Assembly: GCA_024707205.1 (NCBI GenBank)
Contig: JANQAD010000001.1
Span: forward strand, 1,263,979 to 1,327,978
Direction: 5' to 3'
Source: Demequina sp.
GTDB taxonomy: Bacteria > Actinomycetota > Actinomycetes > Actinomycetales > Demequinaceae
Length of the DNA: 64,000 nt
Shown piece by piece: positions 47,732 to 57,367 of this stretch. Made by a program: the position numbers and the translations under genes. Every line of letters begins with the position of its first letter. Within the stretch, counting starts at the first letter, position 1. The notes under the pieces were generated by a model. It was not told where the DNA came from and searched no databases. It worked only from the letters and a program-made list of their open reading frames with translations.

Positions 47732-48737
47732 ATGGGCCAGACGGTCGTGTTCAAGGTCTCGCTTGACGCCGACGACGTTGCGATCGACGAGTTTGAGCCG
47801 CGCCCTCCCCGCCCCCCGCACCACGACCTCCGAGACGCAGGGCTCGCCGCCCTCCGCGACCGACACTGGCAGCTCGCCGCCCTGCTGTGCCTCGTGGTGC
47901 CGGCGGCCGTCGCAGCCGTCACCTACGCGGTGACGCGCGGCGCGTGGGTCGGCACCGCCCTGCTGGTCGCCGCCGCGGTGATGACGCCAACCTGTGCGGC
48001 GTGGGCTGGGGCAGCGCGTGCCCAAGGCGAGACGCCTGCGGGCCGCTCGGTGGGCGGTGACCGGAGCGTCGGGCGCCCTGCTGGCCTTCGCGAGCGTGCC
48101 TGGTGTGGCACTGGCGGCCGCGCGCGAAGGTTGGGCGGAATCCCAAGCCGTCCCGACGCTCGCCGTCCTTGCGCTCTCGGGCGCGGCGGGCGCGTGGCTC
48201 GGGCTGGCGCTTGCCAACCGACAGAGGGCCTGGCCGCGCATCGCGGCCGCCGCGCTGACGCTGGCCATGGTCTTCGTCCCTTTTGCGGTGGCCACCGCGC
48301 TCCTGCCCGAGACCGTCGTCACGGAGCAGATCACCTACCACTCCTTCGTCGCCACGTCCGTGGGCGGGCGCCCCGCCTTCATCTGCAGGGACGAGACGAT
48401 CGACGCCACCCGCCGCCACACCGAGGATGTGGCCTGGATCGCGATGACTTCGCCCGTCGCGTGGGTCGTCGACGCGGCGAGCTTCTCACCGTCGGCGCTT
48501 GCCGGGGCGCCCGACGGTTCACTCGCCCAGGCGCAGGCGTGGACTAGGTCCACGAGGGTTGGGCCGGACGGCTTTGTGGGGTACTGCTACCAAGCCACGA
48601 GCCTCGGAACGCCCACCGCGGTAACGGCGGAACGGTACGAGAAGGCGGGGCCGATCGGAGCGCGGCTGGCTACGGCGGCGGCCGCGCTGTGCGGCGCTAT
48701 CGCGCTGCTCGCGGTCAGCCGGCGGAAGTCAGCGTGA
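47732..48737 (+). CDS. Membrane protein of unknown function, frameshifted
   Basis: Two overlapping frames form one protein of about 334 residues. The first part has an acidic N terminus and two hydrophobic spans (QLAALLCLVVPAAVAAVTYA; ALLVAAAVMTP). The second has spans SGALLAFASVPGVALAAA, LAVLALSGAAGAWLGLALA and AALTLAMVFVPFAVATALL, an extracytoplasmic region with a Cys pair (AFICRD, GYCYQ), and a last span near the C terminus. One extra base lies at about 47960–48010. I recognise no family. Its 3' end overlaps the convergent sigma-fusion gene by 23 bp. Confidence 0.6.
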
Positions 48738-51655
48738 CGGTGAGCGAGCCGATGAGGTAGGTGTCGTTGTTCGTCCAGGCCTTGAGCGTGTGCTTGCCTG
48801 GCGCGATGCCGTCCACCCGCACGAAGTCCTTCGCGTCCACACCCAGAGTGTTGGCGAACGGCGAGCCGAAGGCGGTGGCGTCGGCGGCATTCTGCGAGCT
48901 GTGGGGGACGACCGCGCTGCCATCCCAGCCGTTCGGCGTCAGGTCCTTCGAGTCGAGCGACATGTGGTCGCCCGTGAAGCCCCTGTCCGCGTCCCATGCG
49001 GTCCACCCCACCCGAGCGGAGGAGGCGGACGCGGCGTTGAAGGCGAAGTCGGCGAACTGGTTGCCGGTGACCCACTGGCTGCCGGTGAACACCGCGACAC
49101 TCGACACCGGGAGGCTCTGGAGCTCGTACACCACGGTGAGGCTGAAGCCGCCGTAGAGGTTCGTCTTGTCGCCTCCGGCCGCGAGAGCGATGTCAGCGAC
49201 CGAGTACTCGCCGCTTCCGGCGGCCGCGACCGCGGCGGTGACGTTGGCGCGAGCCTGGTAGTAGTAGGTGCCGTTGACGGTGTGGGTCGCCGTCTTGTCC
49301 GCGGTGACCGTCACGAACGAGCCATCCAGGGCCTTGAGCCGTGCGGTTCCGATGCCGCGCGTCCAGGAGTCCCTCTGGTGGCTGTTCGCCGACCACTCGA
49401 GGAGCGCGTACTTGACCTTCGCACCAGCGGGGATGACCAGCTTTGTCGTCCCGGAGTTCGCGTCGCCGCCGGCGGGGTTGAGCGCCACCATCGTGTTGTC
49501 GTTGTTGTTCAGGCTCGAGGGGACGTCCTTGCCGACGCCGGTTCCGGCGTACTTCATGATGCCGGCGCACGCCGACTTCTTCGGGTCACAGCCCATGACG
49601 GTGCCGCCGACCTGCGTGACGTCGAGGTGGCCCGTCTTCGCGTAGTCGCCCTTGAGGTCCTCGTCGTTGGCGGCGACGGCCGTCAGCACCTTGTAGGACT
49701 GCGGGGCAACTCCCTCGGCGGACGCGGAGAACGTGGTCCAGGCGTCGTCGCCAAGCTCGATGTCATCCACGGACGTCAGGTTGAGCGCCAGAGTCGTGGA
49801 CGTGCCGGCGGCCAACTCAGCGAGCTCGCAGGTGGCGGTGGAGTGCGTGCCGTCGAGGGTGCACTCCCAGCTGCCGGCCGTGAAGGATGAGGTCTGCGCG
49901 AACCTGAGGAAGGCGCCGAGGTGTTCCGCCGCGAGGGGCGCTCCGCCAGCGGTGCCGCCGCTCGGGGTTGCGAAGGTAAGGCCATCCGGCAGCTCGATGG
50001 ACGCGGTGACGTCGGTGGCGTCGCCGTCGCCGGCGTTGGTCAGGAGCATGGACACTGCCGGGTTCGCCACCGGGATCTCCAGGTAGTTGAGCGGAGCCTG
50101 GCCGATCTCGAACGCTGCCGCCTTCGGCGGGGTGGGCGTGTCGGTGTCGCCGCCACCCGTGTCGCCGCCAGTGTCTCCGCCACCGGTGTCTCCGCCGCCA
50201 GTGTCGCCACCGCCGGTGTCCCCACCGCCAGTGTCCCCGCCGCCAGTGTCCCCGCCGCCAGTGTCCCCGCCGCCGGTGTCGCCGCCACCCGTGCTGCCCC
50301 CGGTGTCCCCACCCGTGCTGCCTCCGGTGTCCCCACCGGTGCTGCCTCCGGTGTCCCCACCAGTGCTGCCCCCGCTGTTTCCACCAGTCTGGCCCCCAGT
50401 ATCTCCACCGGTGCCGCCCCCAGTCTCATTGCCCACGACCCCGGCGGGCGCACCACCGGTGTCACCTTCGCCGGCGTCGGCGCTCGGCTCAACGGACGGC
50501 TCGGGGGATGGCGTCGCCGAAGGCTCCGCGCTCGGAGCGGTTGACGGTGCGGCACTCGGGTCCGTCGCGCCGGTCTCGGAGGGGTCAGGCGTGGTCTGCG
50601 TGGAGGGCGTCTGACCCTCGGAGCGGCCCAGCGGGTTGAATACGCCGAGGAAGCTGGCGCCCGAGACCACGAGGGCGACGACGCCTAGCGCCGCCGCGGC
50701 GGGAAGGACGATGGCTGCAGTCGACGCGATCCACGCGGACAGGCCGGATCCTGTCGCGAGGCTCGCAGAGCCCGATCCGCCCGCGACGGCCGACCCCGCA
50801 GTGCCGGCGCCTGCGGCGGCCTTTGCGCCGAGCGCCCCACCGACGGGGAGCCCGCCCTCGAGCGCACCCACGCCGAGAACGCCGAGCACGAGCGGCGCGA
50901 TGATCCCGCGCATGCCGCGGTTCACGTCCTCAAGCTCGGCGACGAGTGCGGCGCACTTCTCGCAGGAGTCAACGTGTTCCTCGACCTTGGCGTGGTCACG
51001 CTTCGCGAGACCGCCGCGAACGTAGGCGCCCAACTGGGTGCTTGCGGCGAGGCAGTCCATCGAGTCCGCGGTGTTGAGGTGCTGCTGCAGGTATGCCTGA
51101 CGGAGCGCTTCACGGGCGCGGTACGCGAGCGCCGCGACTCCGTTGGCGGTCAGGCCCAGGAGAGGAGCGATCTCCTTGGGGGACTTCTTCTCGACCTCGG
51201 TGTACCAGAGCACCGCCTGCCACCGCTCTGGGAGGGAGCGGAAGGCGTCGGCGACGATTCCCTGCTCGAACCCCTCGAGCGCACCCTCGTCCGACGGGGC
51301 CTCGTAGCCCATCGCCGACTCGTACTGCGCCATGTCGTCACCCGGCCGGGTGCGGTTGCCGCGATTGATGATGTCCATGCCGGTGCGGCGGACAATCGTG
51401 AAGAGGTAGGCGCGGAACGCGAGGTCAGGGCCATCGCCCTGCTGCAGCGCGCGCAGCACGCGGGAGAAGGACTCTGCGACAACGTCGTCCACATCCGCGG
51501 CGGTGTTCGTGTATTGCGAGGCGACTTTTTCGGGCTGCATCGACGTGGCGTTCGTAGAGCACGCCAAAGGCAGTCGCATCGCCGGCGCGCACGCCAGCGA
51601 TGAGTTCTGGATCGCTGGACGTCTCCGTCCATAGCGCGATCGCCTCTTGGCTCAT
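48715..51655 (-). CDS. Membrane-anchored ECF sigma/anti-sigma fusion with extracytoplasmic domain, frameshifted
   Basis: About 979 residues once one extra A in the A5 run (51526–51530) is removed, joining MSQEAIALW…YERHVDAARK to VASQYTNTAADVDDVVAESFSRV. Order: sigma region 2 (about 15–85); sigma region 4 (AFRSLPERWQAVLWYTEVE…KEIAPLLGLT, about 130–185); zinc anti-sigma-like motif HVDSCEKC (HX3CX2C, about 223–230); Gly/Ala linker; one membrane span (STAAIVLPAAAALGVVALVV, about 305–325); a Pro/Ser/Thr/Glu stretch; a (G)GGDT repeat stalk; then about 400 residues of beta-rich extracytoplasmic sequence with a DUF11-like part. It starts after GGGAG. It should be a tethered sigma factor responding to an outside signal. 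Confidence 0.82.
50138..50420 (-). repeat. Coding tandem repeat of the sigma-fusion stalk
   Basis: A 15-bp unit close to CCGCCAGTGTCCCCG is repeated about nine times, followed by a 24–27-bp variant (CCGGTGTCCCCACCGGTGCTGCCT-like). It encodes Gly-Gly-Gly-Asp-Thr and Gly-Gly-Ser-Thr-Gly-Gly-Asp-Thr units on the minus strand. Such repeats expand and contract easily, so stalk length may vary between strains, and the assembly may be unreliable here. Confidence 0.8.
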
Positions 51656-51739
51656 GCCAAACTCCCGCGAACCTTGTGAATGTGCCCTCCTAGTGTCCCT
51701 TTTTGACCCGTTTAGATACAACACGCACGGTGGGGAGTT

Positions 51740-51787
51740 AGTCACACGGGGTTCGGGGGTTGCGCAAGAAAAACTTCTCGTGTGACT
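51740..51787. promoter_or_regulatory. Inverted repeat in the divergent promoter of the sigma fusion
   Basis: AGTCACACG (51740–51748) and CGTGTGACT (51779–51787) are perfect 9-bp arms 30 bp apart in the 169-bp spacer between two divergent starts. It could be a regulator site shared by both genes, or a hairpin in the 5' leader of either. No consensus housekeeping promoter is obvious. Confidence 0.45.
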
Positions 51788-51824
51788 CGCGTCATAGCCG
51801 TCTAGACGATCCCTCTCATAATGC

Positions 51825-52598
51825 ATGACATCGGAAGTGACGAACGCAGGACCCGCGCAGGCAACCACACTGCTGCGCACGTGGGAGTCCGCAAGTGTCT
51901 CGACGGTGTGGCTGCGTCCTGGCGACTGGTACACACCCGCCGCCGACGCGCTCGTTGAGGCGCTCCAGGCAGGCAAGGACACCGCTCCTGCCGCGTACCG
52001 GCTCGGACAGGCTCGGGCCGCCGCCGGCGTGGGCATCACCGAGGCCATCGACGACATGACCGTGCTGTTCCGGGCGGCCGGCTTCCAGGCGCCGCCGATC
52101 CGTTCTATCCGTTCACTGTGCGAAGGCTGGACCGAGCGCGACACGGCCCCCATCACTGCTCCCACCATGACGGACGCGGAATCCGGACTCGGAACCGCCG
52201 AGTACCTGGTGCAGCGGCTCGGCGAGGTCTACGGGGCCGCGAACCGCAACGGTGAGCCGGTGGGCGAGTCTCACGCCCTGGTGATCGTGGACGTCTCGGT
52301 CGCGGACAACGACCCCTGGCAGCGCATCGCGCGCAACGCGGCGGTTGGCCACGCGCTCAAGGACGCCTATGGCGAGGGGCACCCCATGGCTCGCATCTCC
52401 GACGGCATCTACGCGGTGCTTGTTGCCCGCGATGCCGAGCTCGGTGCCGGGCTCGCGGCGCTTCGCGACCACATCGCCGAGCGGTCCATTCAGATGAGGG
52501 TTGGCAACCTGATGCGCCAGCCTCCTCGCGTCTGGGTTGAGTCCCTTCCCGACGCCCATGTACACGTCCAGGATCTCCTGGAGTCCGTCCACCGCTGA
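51825..52598 (+). CDS. Conserved actinobacterial protein with degenerate GGDEF-like domain
   Basis: A soluble protein of 257 residues, divergent from the sigma fusion. The N-terminal half (about 1–110) is helical. The C-terminal half has a nucleotidyl-cyclase-like pattern (HALVIVDVSVADNDPWQRIARNAAVGHAL…ISDGIYAVLVARD), reminiscent of GGDEF domains, but without a GGDEF active site. It is therefore probably catalytically dead and regulatory. The placement suggests a functional link to the sigma fusion. The family is uncertain. A strong terminator follows. Confidence 0.65.
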   Translation: MTSEVTNAGPAQATTLLRTWESASVSTVWLRPGDWYTPAADALVEALQAGKDTAPAAYRLGQARAAAGVGITEAIDDMTVLFRAAGFQAPPIRSIRSLCEGWTERDTAPITAPTMTDAESGLGTAEYLVQRLGEVYGAANRNGEPVGESHALVIVDVSVADNDPWQRIARNAAVGHALKDAYGEGHPMARISDGIYAVLVARDAELGAGLAALRDHIAERSIQMRVGNLMRQPPRVWVESLPDAHVHVQDLLESVHR

Positions 52599-52615
52599 CA
52601 CGTAGACGGGCGCAG

Positions 52616-52648
52616 AGGCCGACACCGAGCTGAGGGCGGTGTCGGCCT
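52616..52648 (+). terminator. Rho-independent terminator
   Basis: A perfect 12-bp stem, AGGCCGACACCG / CGGTGTCGGCCT, with a 9-base loop, then TTGTG, 17 bp after the stop of the preceding gene. Confidence 0.88.
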
Positions 52649-52677
52649 TTGTGCTTCCCTGGGGGTAGCGTCGGCCC

Positions 52678-52908
52678 GTGGCACGCGTTGAGGTGAGGGC
52701 CAAGCCCGGCTCGCGGCGCGGACCTCTCGTGGAGGAGGGGCACGACGCGGTGCTCACCGTGCACGTCAGGGAACGGGCCGCTGACGGCGCGGCGAACACG
52801 GCGATAGAGGCGGCGTTGGCCGCCCATTTCGGCGTGCGCAAGGCGGATGTGCGGATTGTGCGCGGGCACACGTCGCGCGTGAAGCTCGTGGAGGTCGACG
52901 GGATCTAG
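52678..52908 (+). CDS. DUF167 (YggU) family protein
   Basis: A 76-residue protein matching the small DUF167 fold: VEVRAKPGSRRG at the start, LTVHVRERAADGAANTAIEAALAAHFGV in the middle and VRIVRGHTSRVKLVEV at the end. The family is widespread and its function unknown. The GTG start is given by the conserved sequence. Confidence 0.85.
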   Translation: MARVEVRAKPGSRRGPLVEEGHDAVLTVHVRERAADGAANTAIEAALAAHFGVRKADVRIVRGHTSRVKLVEVDGI

Positions 52909-52911
52909 CCG

Positions 52912-53283
52912 TCACTCTTCGCTTGGGTCTCCCCACACGGCGAGCTCGTTCCCGCTGGGGTCCGCGAAGTGGAAGCGCCTCCCGCCTGGGAAGCGGAACG
53001 TGTCGCGCACGATCGAGCCGCCGGCGGCTATGACCGCGTCATGAGTCGCATCGATGTCGTCGGAGAAGAGCACCACGACCACGTCCGTGCCATGACTGAT
53101 CTCGCCGACGCTTGAGATGCCGCCGGCCTCGCGGCCGTCGGGCGTCACGATGCCCAAGTACTCGGGTCCGTAGGACGTGAAGTCCCAGCCGAACGCGCGT
53201 CGGTAGAACGCCTCGGAGGCGTCGATGTCAACGCTGGGGATCTCGATGTAGTCGAACCCGTGATGCACGTGGTCAGCGCTCAT
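52912..53283 (-). CDS. VOC/glyoxalase-superfamily protein
   Basis: A 123-residue single-repeat vicinal-oxygen-chelate domain: GFDYIEIPSVDIDASEAFYRRAFGW at the start and PGGRRFHFADPSGNELAVWG at the end, with Glu and His in metal-ligand positions. Members include lyases, dioxygenases and drug-binding resistance proteins; the substrate cannot be assigned. It lies 39 bp downstream of hspR and may be read from the same operon. Confidence 0.85.
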   Translation of the reverse strand: MSADHVHHGFDYIEIPSVDIDASEAFYRRAFGWDFTSYGPEYLGIVTPDGREAGGISSVGEISHGTDVVVVLFSDDIDATHDAVIAAGGSIVRDTFRFPGGRRFHFADPSGNELAVWGDPSEE

Positions 53284-53322
53284 GGCGCAATGGTCCCGCT
53301 CGTGAACGGCACCGTCAATCGC

Positions 53323-53733
53323 TCAGTGAGTTTCTCGCCACAGCACCACGGAGCGCCCCTCGGCACGCGACGCCCTCTGCCCGCGCTCCACGATGACCAC
53401 GGTCCCGCTGGGTCCCGTGGTGAAAACGCGCGCCCCGATGTCGGCGCGGGGACGCAGCCGCTCCACCTCGCGCTCGAGCTCCGTGACTCGCGCAGCAAGG
53501 GTCAGAATGTGGGCGATACCAGCGAGGTTGATCCCCTCGTCTTGGCTCATGCGCTGCACCTCGCGCAGGGTTGCGACGTCGCGAAGCGAGTATCGCCTGC
53601 CCCCGCCCGGGCGCCGCTTCGGCACCACGAGGCCAAGCCGGTCGTACTGCCTGAGGGTCTGCGCGTGCATGCCAGCGAGCTCGGCCGCAGCCGAGATCAG
53701 GAAGACCGGCTCGTCTACGTCGGGCTGCTCCAT
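53323..53733 (-). CDS. hspR: Heat-shock repressor HspR (MerR family)
   Basis: Represses the dnaK operon by binding HAIR elements, with DnaK as co-repressor in Streptomyces. A 136-residue protein with N-terminal MerR helix-turn-helix (FLISAAAELAGMHAQTLRQYDRLGLVVPKR, then GGRRYSLRDVATL) and a coiled-coil segment (VTELEREVERLR). It overlaps the dnaJ stop by one base (TAATG), as last gene of dnaK-grpE-dnaJ-hspR. Confidence 0.93.
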   Translation of the reverse strand: MEQPDVDEPVFLISAAAELAGMHAQTLRQYDRLGLVVPKRRPGGGRRYSLRDVATLREVQRMSQDEGINLAGIAHILTLAARVTELEREVERLRPRADIGARVFTTGPSGTVVIVERGQRASRAEGRSVVLWRETH

Positions 53734-54695
53734 TACCGCGCCGCATCCTTGTAGAGCGAGTCACGCGGATTGTCGCCGAGTTGCTGTGCGAGCGCCTCGA
53801 CCGCCTGCTTCGCGTGCCGCGACAGCTTCTTCGGCACGTCGACGACGATCGCCACGTGGAGGTCGCCCGTCTTGTCGCGGCTTGAGAGTCCGCGGCCCTT
53901 GACTCGCAGGATCTGGCCCGACGCTGTGCCCGCGGGCACCTTCACACTCACCTTGTCCCCGGTGAGGGTTGGCACCTGGATGGTGGCGCCGAGGGCCGCC
54001 TCGGCATAGGTGACGGGCACCTGCACACGCAGGTTCAGGCCGTCATAGGAGAACACGGGGTGCTTGCCCACGCGAACCGTGAGCAGCAGGTCGCCGTTGG
54101 GTCCCCCGCCCGCTCCTGGACGTCCCTTACCGGGCACGCGGATCTTTTGTCCGTCCTGGACGCCAACGGGGATGCGCGTCGAGACGCGCTGCCCGTCGAG
54201 ACCCAACGTGACCGTGGCACCTTGGGCCGCCTCGCGGAACGTGACCTCGGTCACGGCCGCAATGTCGGAGCCCTTCTGCGGGCCGCGCTGGTAGCTCGCA
54301 CCGCCGCCGAACATCTGGTTGAGGATGTCCTCGAAGCCGGCACCGCCCGGCTGCTGTGCTGTGCCGTTGAAACCACCCGCGCCGCCGAACATGCCGCCGA
54401 ACACGTCCTCGAAGCCCTGGGCGCCGCCGGACCCGCCCGCCTGAAAGCGAGGACCGCCGCCGCCCATGGCGCGCACGGCGTCGTACTGCTTGCGCTGTTC
54501 GGCGTCGGAGAGGACCGCGTACGCCTCGCCCACGTCCTTGAACTTCTTCTCCGCCTGCGCGTTCCCGGGATTGCGGTCCGGGTGCAGCTCCTTCGCCAGT
54601 TGGCGGTAGGCCTTCTTGATCGCCGTCGCGTCCGCGTCCTTGGGGACGCCAAGGGTGGCGTAGAAGTCTTTGCTGAACCAGTCTTGGCTCGCCAC
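53733..54695 (-). CDS. dnaJ: DnaJ co-chaperone lacking the zinc-finger domain
   Basis: Stimulates DnaK ATPase and delivers substrates. A 320-residue protein with J domain containing HPD at 38–40 (ELHPDRNPG), Gly/Phe-rich linker (about 78–130, [12 protein letters not shown]) and two C-terminal beta-domains ([34 protein letters not shown]). The four CxxCxGxG zinc repeats are absent, so it is a class B (CbpA-like) J protein. It lies 26 bp after grpE. Confidence 0.94.
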   Translation of the reverse strand: MASQDWFSKDFYATLGVPKDADATAIKKAYRQLAKELHPDRNPGNAQAEKKFKDVGEAYAVLSDAEQRKQYDAVRAMGGGGPRFQAGGSGGAQGFEDVFGGMFGGAGGFNGTAQQPGGAGFEDILNQMFGGGASYQRGPQKGSDIAAVTEVTFREAAQGATVTLGLDGQRVSTRIPVGVQDGQKIRVPGKGRPGAGGGPNGDLLLTVRVGKHPVFSYDGLNLRVQVPVTYAEAALGATIQVPTLTGDKVSVKVPAGTASGQILRVKGRGLSSRDKTGDLHVAIVVDVPKKLSRHAKQAVEALAQQLGDNPRDSLYKDAAR

Positions 54696-54721
54696 GGCGC
54701 CTCCCTTCGTGAAGCGGTCGG

Positions 54722-55321
54722 TTACTCCGGCTGCGCCACGATGACGCGCGCGGGGCGCACGATGCGCTCGCCGATCCGGTGGCCCGGCTGCGCAACGGTG
54801 ATGATGGTGGGCTCGCTGACGTCGGCGCTCGGCTGCGACAGCAGCGCCTCGTGCAGTGCGGGGTCGAACGGCTCGCCAACGGCCCCATAGCTCTCCCAGC
54901 CGAACTGGGCGAGTGCGGCCTCGAGCTTCGCCGCGATCGCGGCGAACGGCCCGTCCTCGAGCTCGCCGTGCTCGCGCGCGGCAGCGATGTCGTCGAGGGT
55001 GGGGATGAGCGCCTCGATGGTTCGAGCCGTTGCGACCTCGCCCGCGATGGCGCGGTCGCGATCCACTCGCTTGCGGTAGTTCACGTACTCGGCCTGGAGT
55101 CGCTGCAGGTCCGCGAGGTGCTCGCCCGCCTTCGCCTGCGCGTCCTCGAGGGCGGACATGGCGGCCGCCTCGTCGGCGGTGGCGAGCTCGTCGGCGCTGA
55201 TGTGGCCGTCGCGGTCTCGGTCAAGCACGTTCGCGGCTCCGTCGATGATCGACGCCGCGTCGGTGAGCGCGCTCTCGGCGCCCTCGTCGTCTGGGGTGTT
55301 GAACCCGGTGTGGTCATTCAT
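54722..55321 (-). CDS. grpE: GrpE nucleotide exchange factor with N-terminal EF-hand
   Basis: Exchanges ADP for ATP on DnaK. 199 residues from the ATG at 55321, chosen for its GAGGAG site. Residues about 60–199 are ordinary GrpE: long coiled coil ([21 protein letters not shown]), then [11 protein letters not shown] and the C-terminal signature [14 protein letters not shown]…[17 protein letters not shown]. Residues 34–45 ([12 protein letters not shown]) form a complete 12-residue EF-hand loop with D1, D3, D5, G6, I8 and E12, flanked by helices. Calcium binding is predicted only. Confidence 0.93.
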   Translation of the reverse strand: MNDHTGFNTPDDEGAESALTDAASIIDGAANVLDRDRDGHISADELATADEAAAMSALEDAQAKAGEHLADLQRLQAEYVNYRKRVDRDRAIAGEVATARTIEALIPTLDDIAAAREHGELEDGPFAAIAAKLEAALAQFGWESYGAVGEPFDPALHEALLSQPSADVSEPTIITVAQPGHRIGERIVRPARVIVAQPE

Positions 55322-55349
55322 GGGAAGTCTCCTCGAAATCAAGGTGACG

Positions 55350-55380
55350 GCCCGACGCCGTGGTCACCACAGCGTCGGGC
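55350..55380 (-). terminator. Inverted pair of the dispersed 10-mer forming a hairpin after dnaK
   Basis: A one-mismatch reverse copy (55350–55359) and an exact forward copy (55371–55380) of AGCGTCGGGC face each other. Arms GCCCGACGC/GCGTCGGGC pair over 9 bp, then one mismatch, then GTG/CAC. It lies 9 bp past the dnaK stop, inside the dnaK–grpE spacer, and would act as a partial terminator or processing site. Uptake-sequence pairs in Neisseria and Pasteurellaceae use the same layout. Confidence 0.7.
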
Positions 55381-55389
55381 CTCGCCTTG

Positions 55390-57234
55390 CTACTTCTCGT
55401 CGTCGACGATCTCGGCGTCAACGACGTCGTCGTCGGCTTGGGCGTCGCTCGGCTCGGATGGCCCAGCGGCCGATTCGGCCTGCTGGTGAGCGTAGACCGC
55501 CTCGCCGATCTTCTGCGCCTTGGACACGAGCGTCTCGTGTGCGGACTTCACGGCGTCGACGTCGGTGCCCTCGAGGGCGGTCTTGACGTCGGCGATCGCG
55601 GACTTCACGTCGTCGGCAACCTCCGCGGGGACCTTGTCCTCGTTCTCGGAAAGGATCTTCTCGGTGGAGTACGCGAAGGTCTCGGCGTTGTTGCGGGTCT
55701 CCGCCTCGTCGCGACGCGCCTTGTCCTCGTCGGCGTGGGCCTCGGCGTCCTTGACCATGCGGTCGATGTCCTCCTTGGAGAGGGCCGAGCCGCCGGTCAC
55801 GGTGATGGACTGCTCCTTGCCGGTGCCGCGGTCCTTGGCGTGGACGTGGACGATGCCGTTGGCGTCGATGTCGAACGTGACCTCGATCTGCGGCACGCCG
55901 CGGGGGGCGGGCGCGATGCCGCCGAGCTCGAAGGTGCCGAGCAGCTTGTTGTCGCGCGCGAACCCACGCTCGCCCTGGTAGACCTGGATGAGCACGGACG
56001 GCTGGTTGTCATCGGCCGTGGAGAAGACCTCGGACGACTTGGTGGGAATCGCGGTGTTGCGCTCGATGAGCGAGGTCATGACGCCGCCCTTGGTCTCGAT
56101 GCCGAGGCTCAGGGGGGTGACGTCAATGAGCAGCACGTCCTTGCGCTCCCCCTTGATGACGCCGGCCTGGAGGGCGGCGCCAACGGCGACCACCTCGTCG
56201 GGGTTGACGCCCTTATTGGGCTCCTGGCCGCCGGTGAGCTCCTTGACCAGTTCCGTGACGGCTGGCATGCGGGTGGAGCCGCCAACGAGAACCACGTGAT
56301 CGATGTCGCTCAGCTTGATGCCCGCGTCCTTGATCACCTGCTGGAACGGCGCCTTGGTGCGCTCAAGCAGGTCCTGGGTCATCTGCTGGAACTGCGCGCG
56401 CGTGAGCTTGGAGTCGAGGTGAACGGGGCCGTTCTCGCCGATGCTCAGGTACTGGAGGGAGATCGTGGTCTGCTGCGCGGACGAGAGCTCCTTCTTGGCC
56501 TGCTCGGCGGCCTCACGGAGACGCTGCACGGCGGCCTTGTCCTTGGACAGGTCCACACCCTCGGCGTTCTTGACCTCCTTGATGAGGTGGTCGACGACGC
56601 GCTGGTCCCAGTCGTCGCCGCCAAGGCGGTTGTCGCCTGCGGTGGCCTTCACCTGGATGGTCGCGAAGGCGTCCTCGTCCTTGCCCACCTCGAGCAGGGA
56701 CACGTCGAACGTGCCGCCGCCGAGGTCGAAGACCAGGATGAGCTCGTCCTCCTTGCCCTTGTCGAGGCCATACGCAAGCGCGGCCGCGGTGGGCTCGTTG
56801 ACGATGCGGAGCACGTTGAGGCCCGCGATCTCACCGGCGTCCTTGGTGGCCTGACGCTCGGCGTCGTTGAAGTATGCGGGGACGGTGATGACCGCGTCGG
56901 TCACCTTCTCGCCGAGGTACTCCTCGGCGTCCCTCTTGAGCTTGCCCAGGATGCGGGCGCTGATCTCCTGCGGGGTGTACGTCTTGCCGTCGATGTCCTT
57001 GGTCCACGACGTGCCCATGTGGCGCTTGACGGACTGGATGGTGCGGTCGACGTTGGTGACCGCCTGGCGCTTGGCGATCTCGCCGACGAGCACCTCTCCG
57101 GTCTTCGAGAACGCGACCACCGACGGGGTGGTGCGCGCGCCCTCTGCGTTGGCGATGACGGTGGGCTCGCCGCCTTCTAGAACGGCGACCACCGAGTTGG
57201 TGGTGCCGAGGTCAATTCCTACTGCTCGTGACAT
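55390..57234 (-). CDS. dnaK: Chaperone protein DnaK (Hsp70)
   Basis: A 614-residue Hsp70. The ATPase domain begins [13 protein letters not shown], contains [16 protein letters not shown] and [12 protein letters not shown], then the linker [17 protein letters not shown]. The substrate domain and helical lid follow, with a Glu/Asp-rich C-terminal tail ([14 protein letters not shown]). The start follows AAGGAGGA. Two HAIR elements upstream mark HspR control. Confidence 0.97.
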   Translation of the reverse strand: MSRAVGIDLGTTNSVVAVLEGGEPTVIANAEGARTTPSVVAFSKTGEVLVGEIAKRQAVTNVDRTIQSVKRHMGTSWTKDIDGKTYTPQEISARILGKLKRDAEEYLGEKVTDAVITVPAYFNDAERQATKDAGEIAGLNVLRIVNEPTAAALAYGLDKGKEDELILVFDLGGGTFDVSLLEVGKDEDAFATIQVKATAGDNRLGGDDWDQRVVDHLIKEVKNAEGVDLSKDKAAVQRLREAAEQAKKELSSAQQTTISLQYLSIGENGPVHLDSKLTRAQFQQMTQDLLERTKAPFQQVIKDAGIKLSDIDHVVLVGGSTRMPAVTELVKELTGGQEPNKGVNPDEVVAVGAALQAGVIKGERKDVLLIDVTPLSLGIETKGGVMTSLIERNTAIPTKSSEVFSTADDNQPSVLIQVYQGERGFARDNKLLGTFELGGIAPAPRGVPQIEVTFDIDANGIVHVHAKDRGTGKEQSITVTGGSALSKEDIDRMVKDAEAHADEDKARRDEAETRNNAETFAYSTEKILSENEDKVPAEVADDVKSAIADVKTALEGTDVDAVKSAHETLVSKAQKIGEAVYAHQQAESAAGPSEPSDAQADDDVVDAEIVDDEK

Positions 57235-57268
57235 AAGTTGTCCTCCTTGAAAAAGTGCTCGCTCGAAT

Positions 57269-57291
57269 AGTTGAGCGGCCTAGGCTCAACT
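57269..57291. promoter_or_regulatory. HAIR element 1 (HspR site) upstream of dnaK
   Basis: AGTTGAGC, seven bases, GCTCAACT: a perfect dyad close to the HAIR consensus CTTGAGT-N7-ACTCAAG. It lies 35 bp upstream of the dnaK ATG, where bound HspR would block the promoter. Confidence 0.88.
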
Positions 57292-57332
57292 TACGGCGGC
57301 GGCTCGACGCTGTCAAGCCCCGGGAGGAAAAA

Positions 57333-57353
57333 CTTGAGTGGACCTGGCTCAAG
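57333..57353. promoter_or_regulatory. HAIR element 2 (HspR site) upstream of dnaK
   Basis: CTTGAGT, seven bases, GCTCAAG: one mismatch from the consensus HAIR. Its centre is 63 bp from that of element 1, six helical turns, which would allow cooperative binding of HspR around the promoter between them. Confidence 0.9.
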
Positions 57354-57367
57354 TTCTGAATCCGAGC

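Noticed and set aside
50138..50420. Possible CRISPR array (regular short repeats)
   Set aside because: There are no unique spacers; the units are contiguous 15- and 24–27-bp codon repeats in frame with the sigma-fusion stalk.
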